Assembly: GCF_028765545.1 (NCBI RefSeq)
Contig: NZ_JARACP010000005.1
Location: 62,001-126,000 of the forward strand
Reading direction: 5' to 3'
Length of the DNA stretch: 64,000 bases
Origin: Aliivibrio sp. S4MY1
GTDB taxonomy: Bacteria > Pseudomonadota > Gammaproteobacteria > Enterobacterales > Vibrionaceae
Shown here: piece by piece, positions 46,924 through 55,365 of the stretch
How positions within the stretch are numbered: the stretch's first letter is position 1
Layout of the letters: each line of letters begins with the position of its first letter
The notes under the pieces: generated by a model
Database searches by the model: none
What the model was told of the DNA's origin: nothing
Seen by the model: only the letters and a program-made list of their open reading frames with translations
Program-made: the position numbers and the translations under genes

Positions 46924-47240
46924 TTAATACTCTTCCTTATGTGTATTTAGCATTTACTTTGACTGGCTGATTGCTTACGAAAAACCAACAAGTAAGGTTT
47001 CTTGTAAAATCGAGATGAGAAAACTCTATATAGGTGAAAAATAAGACACAATAAAAACCCCTTTCTTAGTGCTTAAAAATTAAATCGACCCGAGAGAGTT
47101 CACACTTTGAATGAAAGAGATTGTAGGAAGATAAGTGATTTTTTATTTATAAGGTTGGGGAGAACTTATCAACAATAAAATCAATAGGATGTGAAATTTT
47201 GTATTAATTATCTGCAAGTGTTTCCTTTTGTATGTATATG
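46924..47240. other. Intergenic stretch upstream of the VasX-like gene
   Basis: AT-rich, no open frame of note and no promoter I can place with confidence. Confidence 0.3.
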
Positions 47241-47384
47241 CAATCACAAACCCCAGAAACAAAAAAAGCGAGCCATCACAGCTCGCTTTTTAAATCTATG
47301 TTTTTATTATAATTTATAGCAATTCAACAGACTGCTGAGCTATCACGAATTCTTCGTTGGTTGGGGTAGGTAAAGTATTGCAAA
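47239..47384 (-). repeat. Gene-tail/terminator direct repeat, copy A
   Basis: About 145 bp repeated in the same orientation at 52909-53056. On the minus strand it encodes a C-terminal peptide TLPTPTNEEFVIAQQSVELL-stop that recalls the end of acetate kinase (PTNEE...IAQ), followed by the terminator AAAAAGCGAGC/GCTCGCTTTTT (47263-47290) and CAATCACAAACCCC. The rest of the gene is missing, so this is a duplicated gene tail, not a functional copy. Confidence 0.65.
47263..47290 (-). terminator. Intrinsic terminator inside repeat copy A
   Basis: AAAAAGCGAGC/GCTCGCTTTT hairpin with a 7-base loop; T-run on both strands. Also lies downstream of nothing intact, as expected for a duplicated gene end. 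Confidence 0.8.
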
Positions 47385-47388
47385 TTAA

Positions 47389-47500
47389 TTCTGAGTCTCT
47401 TTAATAAACTTTTGTGCTGCTTTTTATTTTTGCATATTCCTTTATTCATTAATGCTGTCTCTTTACGGTTTATAGGGATTAGGTAGCTAAATGCTACACC
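47389..47500 (-). repeat. Dispersed coding-like repeat, copy 2 (R2)
   Basis: Second copy of the 39924-40036 repeat; open frame 47324-47506 (60 codons) carries KETALMNKGICKNKKQHKS and then runs out of frame into the gene-tail repeat A. R2 thus directly abuts repeat A. Confidence 0.65.
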
Positions 47501-47506
47501 TACCAA

Positions 47507-47847
47507 ATAAAAGCGCTGTAATTACAGTTAGTTAGCTATCTTTCTCAAAAATAAATTTAACCGTCAAGGAAATCCGATTATTTATCTGATGTTTGCGGTG
47601 CTATATGTAAATTAGTGGATCTGCGGATTGTTTGTATTATATGTTTGATGGTACATCGGTCAATGTTCAGTAAGTTTGTTTGTTCGGAACAAACGTTTCT
47701 AACTAACTTTTGCACGAAATCTTACTAGAATATGCACTCTGTTTTGTTATGTCGAATTAGATAAAGCGCAGTTAGACGTTTTATCTAATTCGGATGACGA
47801 GATAAGCATAAAAATGAGAGCCCTATATCTTAGAGCTCAACCATAAC
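47507..47847. other. Intergenic stretch with two strong inverted repeats
   Basis: GTTTGTTC-G-GAACAAAC at 47678-47694 could be an operator. CGAATTAGATAAA (47753-47765) and its exact complement (47780-47792) form a 13-bp hairpin whose loop holds GTTAGAC, like an integron attC core. The latter probably terminates nothing upstream; no gene seen. Confidence 0.45.
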
Positions 47848-48465
47848 CTACAAATCAGCGTAAAAATCATCATCAAACCCACTGCTTATTCCCCAGTCTT
47901 TCACTTTTTTAAAACCAACCCCCGTTAAATTCGCTGCTTTTAATGCGGCTACCACGGTTTCATGGAAAAGAAATTGTGGATCTTCTGATAACCTAAATAT
48001 TAATCGCTCTTGAAGAGGGATTTTGTCCAACAAGTTTTCATCCAATGAGAACGATTCTAATATGAAATCATCATCCACATAAGTTCCATCAATTTTAGAA
48101 CGACCTTGATGCATAACTCGATAATGATTCCAGATGTGCATGAAATAATGCTCACTCCACACTTGATCACCATTAATGATATCCGCTTGATAAAAATCGA
48201 CATTTTGAGGTTTAAAGGTTTCTATCACTTGCTTAAACTTTTCAGAAACTAAATCATCTCCTGTATCATGATAGTCACAAGGGCTAAAAAGAGCTTTGTC
48301 GCCTTGATTGACGCGTACTTTACCTGAACCTCTGACTAATCTCTTTATCGAACGCTGTGAAAGTAGTCTTTCTAATCCATCATCACTGCCATCAATCTGT
48401 CCAAGCATGTACTGCCCCGACGCACCTTGCTCTGTTAATACATAATATTCATCATCGTATTTCAT
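47848..48465 (-). CDS. Immunity protein, Imm11/DUF1629-like
   Basis: 205 residues, acidic, with the pattern of the Imm11 (MXAN_0049-type) family: YYVLTEQGASGQYMLG near the start, a central FKPQNVDFYQADII, HIWNHYRVM and a C-terminal LIFRLSEDPQFLFHETVVAALKAANLTGVGFKKV. It begins one base after the stop of the PAAR/AHH nuclease gene, so it is the cognate immunity protein that should bind and block the nuclease in the cytoplasm. Confidence 0.75.
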   Translation of the reverse strand: MKYDDEYYVLTEQGASGQYMLGQIDGSDDGLERLLSQRSIKRLVRGSGKVRVNQGDKALFSPCDYHDTGDDLVSEKFKQVIETFKPQNVDFYQADIINGDQVWSEHYFMHIWNHYRVMHQGRSKIDGTYVDDDFILESFSLDENLLDKIPLQERLIFRLSEDPQFLFHETVVAALKAANLTGVGFKKVKDWGISSGFDDDFYADL

Positions 48466-48466
48466 T

Positions 48467-51400
48467 TTATTTTCCTAGTTCCAATTTACTATTAAATTTA
48501 CCTTTACCTAACTCATGATTTCTTTCGTCTGGGCACTCTAATGCCCTGTTATTATTTTCTCGCTTAGCTTCAATACCTTCATTGCCACAACAACCCAATT
48601 TACTGCTTGGTTTATAATCACGGCTGTCCCAAGCAATTGTCCACTCAAAACTATCGATATACCCTAATATTTTTTTGCTGTGCTCTGTCATTTGCTTTTC
48701 AAATTCAGATTTCATTTTTTTAGAGTTATCGGCATATTTACATAAATTACCTTTCTCAACTGAATCTTTAACTTTCTTAATTAGTTTTGTCGCTGCTTTA
48801 GGGTAGCGAAAATCATTCCCATTATTCTTAGCAAAAAGCGTATCTTGAAATACCAGTATTTTTTCATTGTTTTTTTCTTTCTCATGTTTATTCAGTGCAG
48901 ATAAAACACGCTCATCTATATTTAATGCCATTCCTTGATCATGGCTACCTTTGTGCCTCTGAACATTGAGTTCGCAAGCAAGTATGGCTTGTGCAGGTAA
49001 CACTACGCTGTTGTGAGGGCCATTGATGTTATAGCTGAATTGATTGAACATCTTTCTCCATATTTTATCTTCAACCGATTCACAGGGGATGACATGGTGA
49101 ACTTCCAGTGATCGATCGCCTGTATACCATATGTGAGTTTTTGGATAACCTGATACTTTTTTACGAATGCCAGCATAAAGAGCTGAGTTTTTACGGGTAT
49201 TTTCTCCTTTACCTAATGTCGGTTTTGTTTTATTTTTGCAACTCACATCATTACAAATAGGGCACGTTTTCGGGAGCTTAGTTTCACTCTTTTCTTGATG
49301 CTGAACTTTATCATGTGTATTAAATTTATCTTTATTTAACTTGCCAATATCACTGATAATATTAATGGTTTCTTCCAGTAGTTTTCCTGTTTTTCTACCC
49401 GTGGTAGCCGCTACAGTAATTGCAGCCATTATTGGTGCGCCGACACCGCCTGCAAATGCCCCTGCCGCCGTGCTCCCCGTAATAACAACAGAATCAACAC
49501 CAGCTTGGCTAACTTGTGAGGCTAATACTTCAGTCACTTTATCCGCAGGCATCGCTTCAAGGATTTTTTTAGGTAAACTCGCCAAAATCTGTCGAGCTTC
49601 AGGGTCTGATACAATTAATATCAACATTTCCATCGATTCTGACGCTTCACTGAGCTGCTCTTGATTACGTTGTTTCCAGTCTTTGAAACTCTTTTCTAAC
49701 TCATCAACTTCCCCAAATGCGATAGCATTCACTAAACTGGTAATGTCGATATTTGCTAATGTCATTAACTCTCCGAACTCACCCAAATCAGGAACATATT
49801 CCGTTATACCAGTTTTTATACCAGAGAATGCATGTTGACTTTGTTGCCATGATTGTTCGAGAAAGCTTAAGTTATTAAAATTTTCTTTTTGTATATTGAG
49901 TTCAGCAAGGTGTTCATCAACTAGCACTTTAAATTGGGCGACAATGAGCGCTGACGCGGGTTTTTCATTCGCATTATCAAGTAATGTTACAGCTGTTTCT
50001 TTGGCAATTTTATCCAGTGCAACATCAAGCGCTTTATAGCTATCTGGCAACTTATCTTTTGCCTCTTGTGCTTTATCTTTATCACCAAATTCAATGTGCG
50101 CCGTTAATTTCGGTCCTCCCCATACTTGCGCATAGCCATTTGGATTTAATACCCCTTCAAAGACTTGCTCATTAGAAAAAATGACTTTAAACGGAATATT
50201 GGACGCTGGGGTTTTCTCCAGGTCATCATAGTTTAATTGCAAAATAAGTGGTTCAGGAGTTTCATTTAATGCGTGTACGACATGAACAAAGGCATTGGCT
50301 TCAATTGAATGCCCAACTTTATCTGTTTTAACGGCAAATACATCATCACTGTCTGTAGATATTTGATTTATTTTATCTTTCGTGTGCTTAAAACACGTGG
50401 TGATATCATCTGTCAGTGTACGCTTGAAGGTTTTTAGCTGACTTATATGTGAATTAAATATATAAACCAGAGGAGCATAACGTTTTAAGTCAGCTTGTGT
50501 TTTAAGAAACTCAATTCGGTTGATAAGCTTTGAAAGGAGTGAGTCAAGCGCTGTGGCTATTTGCTGTTTTGATGACACCCAATCAAAATTATCAATAAAT
50601 GCCTTTGGATTGCCTCTGCCTAAATCACGCAATCTGGCTAACAGGTTATGGTAAGACTGCTTCTCTGGGTATTGAATAAATAACGCGATAATAGCCCCAA
50701 GTTGATACGTTGGAGGCGAGGCCGCAATTAATAAATTATCAATTACTCTTTGCTCCGAGCCTGCCTCAGGAGAAAGTGCATTAATAAATAACTGAGCCAT
50801 TATCTGACTTTCTTTTGCATTGATTGCTAATTCAAAATGAGATTGAATTTCGAGTTCTAAAATTTGAATAAAATATTTATCGCTCAATAACTTAGAGCCC
50901 ATAATACCCCAAATATTATTCCTAGAGGTATTTGTAGATAGTAACCAGAATGCCCTTTCATGATTAACTAATTTATCAAAGAATACGGCATCATCGAGCG
51001 CTGAATTATAACGATTGTTCTTCTTTCTGCGGTTTACAAGTGCATAATCCGCTTCACTTTCGTCAAAGTGAACATGACAATAGTCATTTGCCAATGAAGA
51101 TACCGTACATTTTCCTTTTGCATCAAGTTTACCCTCATGAATAATCACACCATCGTTACTGATTAGCTTAAAAGGCGCATTAGAAAATGGTTTTCCATCA
51201 CGAGGGTAAGAACAATGTATGTCTATTGTATAATCACCTTCTTCTTTTGTAGATACGTTGACAGAATCTTGATCTATTCCGCCCAGACACATTGTATTAG
51301 CTTTGTTCATTGTCATTTGGTCAGAAAGGCGACACACTCCTTTACCTTCAATTCTAACTGTCGGAGAAGAAGTAATAAATTTCGCTTCCCCTTCAATCGT

Positions 51401-51670
51401 ACCTGATGCAATACCTTTCTTATCACCACCTGAGTCACCTGTACTCTTTGAGAATGAACAGCCTTTTATCGCAATACTGTTTCCTCCATCAGCGGTAACA
51501 GTTTTACTCCCGTTAGCCAAGTCAGCCGATTTAGCTGAGTTGCCATAAGGAATAGGAACAACAGCGTTCCCTACGGTTGTTAAACAGACATCAGGGAGTG
51601 TTGCGTTTGCTTTACCATCAGAATTTTTGTGAACAATGCTGAGTCCATTTGCACTTATCGTTACCGCCAT
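48467..51670 (-). CDS. PAAR-like (DUF4150) T6SS effector with C-terminal AHH nuclease
   Basis: 1067 residues. N-terminal DUF4150 PAAR-like spike tip (about 1-130; LPDVCLTTVGNAVVPIPYGNSAKSADL, GNSIAIKGCSFSKSTGD, GEAKFITSSPTVRIEGKGVCRLSDQM). A long helical middle follows, with a short hydrophobic stretch (about 720-760, rich in Gly/Ala). The C-terminal AHH-type HNH nuclease is preceded by CPIC (803-806): EVHHVIP (His858, His859), NINGPHNSVVLP, HKGSH (His910). A cysteine-rich tail follows (CCGNEG). GGG precedes the ATG. Delivered on a VgrG spike and expected to cut target-cell DNA. Confidence 0.85.
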   Translation of the reverse strand: MAVTISANGLSIVHKNSDGKANATLPDVCLTTVGNAVVPIPYGNSAKSADLANGSKTVTADGGNSIAIKGCSFSKSTGDSGGDKKGIASGTIEGEAKFITSSPTVRIEGKGVCRLSDQMTMNKANTMCLGGIDQDSVNVSTKEEGDYTIDIHCSYPRDGKPFSNAPFKLISNDGVIIHEGKLDAKGKCTVSSLANDYCHVHFDESEADYALVNRRKKNNRYNSALDDAVFFDKLVNHERAFWLLSTNTSRNNIWGIMGSKLLSDKYFIQILELEIQSHFELAINAKESQIMAQLFINALSPEAGSEQRVIDNLLIAASPPTYQLGAIIALFIQYPEKQSYHNLLARLRDLGRGNPKAFIDNFDWVSSKQQIATALDSLLSKLINRIEFLKTQADLKRYAPLVYIFNSHISQLKTFKRTLTDDITTCFKHTKDKINQISTDSDDVFAVKTDKVGHSIEANAFVHVVHALNETPEPLILQLNYDDLEKTPASNIPFKVIFSNEQVFEGVLNPNGYAQVWGGPKLTAHIEFGDKDKAQEAKDKLPDSYKALDVALDKIAKETAVTLLDNANEKPASALIVAQFKVLVDEHLAELNIQKENFNNLSFLEQSWQQSQHAFSGIKTGITEYVPDLGEFGELMTLANIDITSLVNAIAFGEVDELEKSFKDWKQRNQEQLSEASESMEMLILIVSDPEARQILASLPKKILEAMPADKVTEVLASQVSQAGVDSVVITGSTAAGAFAGGVGAPIMAAITVAATTGRKTGKLLEETINIISDIGKLNKDKFNTHDKVQHQEKSETKLPKTCPICNDVSCKNKTKPTLGKGENTRKNSALYAGIRKKVSGYPKTHIWYTGDRSLEVHHVIPCESVEDKIWRKMFNQFSYNINGPHNSVVLPAQAILACELNVQRHKGSHDQGMALNIDERVLSALNKHEKEKNNEKILVFQDTLFAKNNGNDFRYPKAATKLIKKVKDSVEKGNLCKYADNSKKMKSEFEKQMTEHSKKILGYIDSFEWTIAWDSRDYKPSSKLGCCGNEGIEAKRENNNRALECPDERNHELGKGKFNSKLELGK

Positions 51671-52031
51671 ATTGACCCTTTATAGTTTATGGTTATTGGT
51701 CAATTATATTCTAGCTTTCATTTTCAAATTATCTGAAATAATAGGTGTTTTAACTAAATGTATATGTAATTTGAGTATAAGTTGTATTTAATGGGATATA
51801 TCATTAAATATGTGTTTTACAGAGATGATAATGACGAAAGTGAGTAATTCATTTAAGGGGCAGAAACGCTCTACGAAATGCCCACCTTGGTGGGCTAGGA
51901 GTCAAGAGGATTACCTCTTGCCCGCAGCTATCGTGCATCTTTTACGAAGCAAAAGTGTAACGATAGCGCAGCGGGTTACATTGTCGTCACACTTTCAGTG
52001 AACGCCTATTTCGAGTTGTCCCCAATGCCAT
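51671..52031. repeat. Structured intergenic DNA (three nested hairpins)
   Basis: GCCCACC-TT-GGTGGGC (51880-51895), CAAGAGG-ATTA-CCTCTTG (51903-51920) and a long hairpin 51921-51975 with CCCGC/GCGGG outer, GCTATCGT/ACGATAGC middle and CTTTT/AAAAG inner arms. Much higher GC than its surroundings. No real gene; resembles the end of a mobile element or a REP-type cluster. Confidence 0.55.
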
Positions 52032-52386
52032 CTATGCACTTAAGGTGATAGCTATGTCGTCTAAACGAAATAGATTTACGGCCTCTACAAACAGCTCTGG
52101 CTCCAATCGTTTACCATATCTTCCGTAGGTCATGTTTTGATGCTTATGGCCTACAATGTCAGAAACCACATGCTCTTCGAACATTCGCACGTTTTAACTC
52201 ATCAATAAAGGTATGACGGAATGAATAGGCGGTTGCTCGTTGTCCTGCTTTAAATCCCACATCATTAAGAATGTTGCCGAAGGTCTTTCTATAATCCTTT
52301 GACCAATCATTATCTGCACCGCGAAGCATTACATTAAAGAGCAGCGTCTCTTTTGCTCGCTGGCGAGCTTTTACAAACCTTATCAA
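52032..52386 (-). pseudogene. Tyrosine recombinase (integrase), truncated and frameshifted
   Basis: The first frame gives the catalytic-domain piece AYSFRHTFIDELKRANV with the HxxR motif. After a shift near 52190 the other frame continues MFEEHVVSDIVGHKHQNMTYGRYGKR with the second His and the Tyr nucleophile region, ending at TAG 52034-52032. The N-terminal two thirds and the catalytic Arg I region are absent. It marks a past site-specific integration event at this edge of the PAAR/AHH module. Confidence 0.85.
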
Positions 52387-52759
52387 CTGTATTCCATTAT
52401 TCTAAATTGTGGTTCCGAGAAAGATAAACAAAAATATCTAGCTAGTGGCATCCTAGATGATATTGGCTGGGAGTATTATATCTCCTAGTCACATAGTTAA
52501 ACAATTCCATCCATCACTTTACTAGTCCCATTCTGACTCATGTTTCCAACAGTTTGCAATAGAGTTGATAATCGAAATATAGGTGGCTTCCAAAGCAGTT
52601 AAAGAACCAAGATTTAAAGCATCGCGCTTAATGATGCTGCTTTAGTTTCATTTTTTCCTCTGCGCCTAACACCTGTCAATCGGATAACTTTTAGTAGGGT
52701 AAACTAGCATTGATAGGATATGAAGACAGTATCGTTAGTGATGGTTGAATCAACATATA
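52387..52759. other. Gene-poor stretch with coding remnants
   Basis: A minus-strand remnant (IIKRDALNLGSLTALEATY..., about 39 codons ending at a TAG near 52530) has no start and looks like a decayed gene end of unknown family. Nothing else supported. Confidence 0.35.
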
Positions 52760-52834
52760 ATCGAGTAGGAGGAGGCCTCGCCGCCTCCCTCCTCTCACGC
52801 CACCGTACAAGCGTGGGTCGCATACGGCGGTTCC
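52760..52834 (-). mobile_element. 3' end of a group II intron (domains V-VI), relic
   Basis: On the minus strand GAACCGCCGTATGCGACCC...TTGTACGGTGGCGTGAGAGG has the domain V form (CCGTATGCG...GTACGGT), followed by a GC-rich domain VI-like hairpin (GGAGGCGGCGAGGCCTCC) and the end CCTACTCGAT. No reverse transcriptase frame is present on either side, so only the intron's 3' end remains. Confidence 0.65.
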
Positions 52835-52908
52835 AAATACATTTTTAGTGCCTTTTACCCATCAAGCAATGAGTATAATCCCATTTCTGTCAAACCCACG
52901 TTAGTTGT

Positions 52909-53056
52909 TGCAATCACAAGCCCCAAAAACAAAAAGCGAGCCGTCATAGCTCGCTCTTAACCTTTGTTTTTATTATAATTTACAGTAGTTCAACGAGTTG
53001 TTGAGCATTCACAAGTTCTTAATTAATTGAGGTTGGTAAAGTATCGCAAGTTATTT
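52909..53056 (-). repeat. Gene-tail/terminator direct repeat, copy B
   Basis: Second copy of the 47239-47384 repeat. The reading frame is decayed (TAA inside: ...TSIN-stop-ELVNAQQLVELL), the terminator GCGAGC/GCTCGC is kept (52935-52955) and the flank CAATCACAAGCCCC is conserved. Copies A and B are in direct orientation about 5.7 kb apart. Confidence 0.65.
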
Positions 53057-53201
53057 ATAAGCATCAGAAAATGTACTTCCCGTATATAGCATCATGAATT
53101 ACAACAAGATAAAATGCATAAAGTCTTTAAAGTAAATAGGCTATATGCAGTAGATTAAAAAATTAACGATACTGGTTCAGTTACATATATACCGAAAAAT
53201 C

Positions 53202-53708
53202 TCAGCCATAATCAATGAATCCATTTTCTTTTACCGCAAATCTCACGATTTTAATCAATACTCGAAATCGCCGATTCATTAATGCTTGCTCTGACTGATA
53301 AGAACGCATTGTCATATGCTCAAGGCCATCGAAAAACTCCTCTTTATCGTCATAGTCACTGTAATACGAGAAAGCGAATTCCTTCCATGTGATAGCTTCT
53401 GTCTTATCCGCGTTCTTATCAAAGGCAGTTAACAGATCCTCACATTCATTGTGAGTGATTACTCCTTCAGAGCTAAAGAAGTGATGTTCAAAGCCAACTG
53501 TTCCAACTTCACTACTTAAAAAATCTAGATAACGTTTTAGATCTGAATAAGATTGAAAAGATATGGAAAGATATTCGTTGCAATCATTCGACGGATAAAC
53601 CCTGTCAACTTCTATGCCTAGTTTTTCAGCGTCACGTTCGATAACGCATCTGTATTCTGAATTGAAGTTCTTGCCCTGCAATGTACAACCTGATATTAAA
53701 ACACCCAT
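53202..53708 (-). CDS. Hypothetical protein, 168 residues
   Basis: ATG at 53708 with AAGG at good spacing. The N-terminus MGVLISGC looks like the end of a lipoprotein signal peptide without its first part, so it may be a truncated lipoprotein. The rest is acidic and mixed alpha/beta (FDKNADKTEAITWKEFAFSYYSDYDD). No family recognised. It lies alone between repeat copies B and C1. Confidence 0.5.
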   Translation of the reverse strand: MGVLISGCTLQGKNFNSEYRCVIERDAEKLGIEVDRVYPSNDCNEYLSISFQSYSDLKRYLDFLSSEVGTVGFEHHFFSSEGVITHNECEDLLTAFDKNADKTEAITWKEFAFSYYSDYDDKEEFFDGLEHMTMRSYQSEQALMNRRFRVLIKIVRFAVKENGFIDYG

Positions 53709-53802
53709 AATTAAACCTTAAAAATCAAACCATAACGTTATAGATACAATGAGGTACAATTAACACCAACTAATTAACCCAATGGCAAAATCAATCTTCT
53801 AA

Positions 53803-53940
53803 GTGTCCCTTAATTATTTTTCTCGTATATAAAAACTAAGAATTAAAGGACACCAAATATCAAAGAAACCATTAAAACAATCGATATTCTAGCTCGAAGA
53901 GCTAGTTAAAAAGCATGCTACGCATGCAAATTCAATTAAG
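53803..53940. repeat. Module-flanking direct repeat, copy C1
   Basis: About 135 bp, copied in direct orientation at 62203-62338. Part 1: GTGTCC...GGACAC inverted repeat around an AT-rich core (53803-53853). Part 2: two perfect hairpins CTAGCTC-GAA-GAGCTAG and GCATGC-TAC-GCATGC (53889-53929). A stretch of about 50 bases covering the hairpins is identical in both copies; the spacer between parts is not conserved. Confidence 0.85.
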
Positions 53941-53977
53941 TTCCTCATATTCACACACTGCAACCTAAATCCAATAA

Positions 53978-55360
53978 TTATAATTTACCGATTAAATTCG
54001 GCTTATCATATGCAGACGAACCATCCAGGAACTCATTTGCAACTTTAGCTAATTTAGCGACTAATCTCTGATCTGTTGTAAAAAAACCTAGTGGTATATG
54101 AACAGGACTAAGATCAGGCAATGACAAATGATAACTTACAGCTGCAAATTCATTTTCTAAGAATAAAACCTCAACATTGCCATCAAATAAACCGTTTCTT
54201 ATCCCTTCACAACACAGCATATTGCCTAATTTATGCTTCCATATCTTACCAGCTTGATTTTCAACACTCTGCTCATCACATGGTAAATAGACCTTTAACT
54301 CATAATGCGTGTTTTTCTTATTCGTTTGGTAATTAATCAAGCTTTCTTTTGCTTTATTAAACCCTTCACTCATTCCCCAATAACGGGTATTTGCCCCAAT
54401 CCAGCACAGTGTTCTTTGTTTCTGTGTTTTATTCTGTGGTTTCAGTTTTTTCACACAGGACTCAATTGCACTCCATGGCTGTTTACCATATAACGGGCCA
54501 ACCAAAATATTATATGGTTTATCAAAAGATCCCGCCGCCATTTCGGCAATCATACCTCGAAAATCTATATTTTTATTTTTTATAAAACGAGAAACTGACA
54601 TATCTTCTAAAACATCCCATGCAGCACTAATACTATCAACATTACAACCTAACCTTATGTGGTCAGTTTCTTGTGAAATAGCTTGCGTTATTGCCTCATC
54701 ATTTTCATAGATCTTATCTACATAAAACGGCTTAACACGGCTGTCTAAATCTATCTCAAATTTACGTCTCACTCTGTGGGCAATTGTTTTCTTTCTTGTT
54801 ACTTTATCAACAGAGTAAAGGCTTGGTAACGAGTTATCATGAGTATTAATAACACCCAACTCTCCTCTTTCTACAAGCTGTTGAAAATGTTTAGTAAACA
54901 TTGCTCTTGCATGCAGTTCACTTAAACTTTGTACTTCATGATTAATCTCTAACCGAAGACCCGTATGCCAATTTTCATGATGGTTTTTAACTTTATTAAA
55001 ACCAACCAACTCAAATGAAACAGATGATGTTCTTGACTGCGGTTTTTCAATCATTGGCTTATCATCTAAAGATGAAAAATAGCCTTTCGCTAATGTTGTT
55101 AGACATAGCTTTCCTTCATCCGAATATACTATTTCACCTTTGCTTATAGGCTCTTCTATCGCCGTTGCCAATTCACGTGGGTTAAATCCAAAAAACGAAG
55201 ATATTTCAAATTTAGAAAGCGGTGAAATATAAAGCACTTTAAGAAGAAATTCTTTTACAAACGGAAAGCCCTGTTTACTTAAATACGAATATTCAACACT
55301 AAATGTCTCTGTAGGAACGACATAATCTACTTCATTAAATTGAATTGATGTATTTTCCAT
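53978..55360 (-). CDS. Winged-helix protein, partner of NERD-kinase-helicase
   Basis: 460 residues, unknown family. Residues about 35-95 fit a winged helix (FLLKVLYISPLSKFEISSFFGF, ELATAIEEPISKGEIVYSDEGKLCLT). The C-terminal half (about 270-460) has alternating strands and helices (YNILVGPLYGKQPWSAIESCVKKL, RTLCWIGANTR, VEVLFLENEFAAVSYHLSLPDLSPVHIPLGFFTTDQ). No catalytic motif is evident. It starts 5 bp after the helicase gene, so the two are cotranscribed and probably form a complex. A DNA-binding specificity or sensor subunit is inferred. Confidence 0.65.
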   Translation of the reverse strand: MENTSIQFNEVDYVVPTETFSVEYSYLSKQGFPFVKEFLLKVLYISPLSKFEISSFFGFNPRELATAIEEPISKGEIVYSDEGKLCLTTLAKGYFSSLDDKPMIEKPQSRTSSVSFELVGFNKVKNHHENWHTGLRLEINHEVQSLSELHARAMFTKHFQQLVERGELGVINTHDNSLPSLYSVDKVTRKKTIAHRVRRKFEIDLDSRVKPFYVDKIYENDEAITQAISQETDHIRLGCNVDSISAAWDVLEDMSVSRFIKNKNIDFRGMIAEMAAGSFDKPYNILVGPLYGKQPWSAIESCVKKLKPQNKTQKQRTLCWIGANTRYWGMSEGFNKAKESLINYQTNKKNTHYELKVYLPCDEQSVENQAGKIWKHKLGNMLCCEGIRNGLFDGNVEVLFLENEFAAVSYHLSLPDLSPVHIPLGFFTTDQRLVAKLAKVANEFLDGSSAYDKPNLIGKL

Positions 55361-55365
55361 AATAT

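Noticed and set aside
49341-49664. Plus-strand frame of 107 codons in the PAAR/AHH effector gene
   Set aside because: Antisense shadow of the Gly/Ala-rich segment of the effector; no supporting signals.
51810-52001. Plus-strand open frame of 63 codons (MCFTEMIMTK...)
   Set aside because: It runs through the nested hairpins; composition follows the palindromes rather than a protein.
53803-53940. CRISPR array or tRNA-type attachment site at the C repeats
   Set aside because: Only two copies 8.4 kb apart, no spacers, and no tRNA cloverleaf could be drawn; better described as flanking direct repeats.
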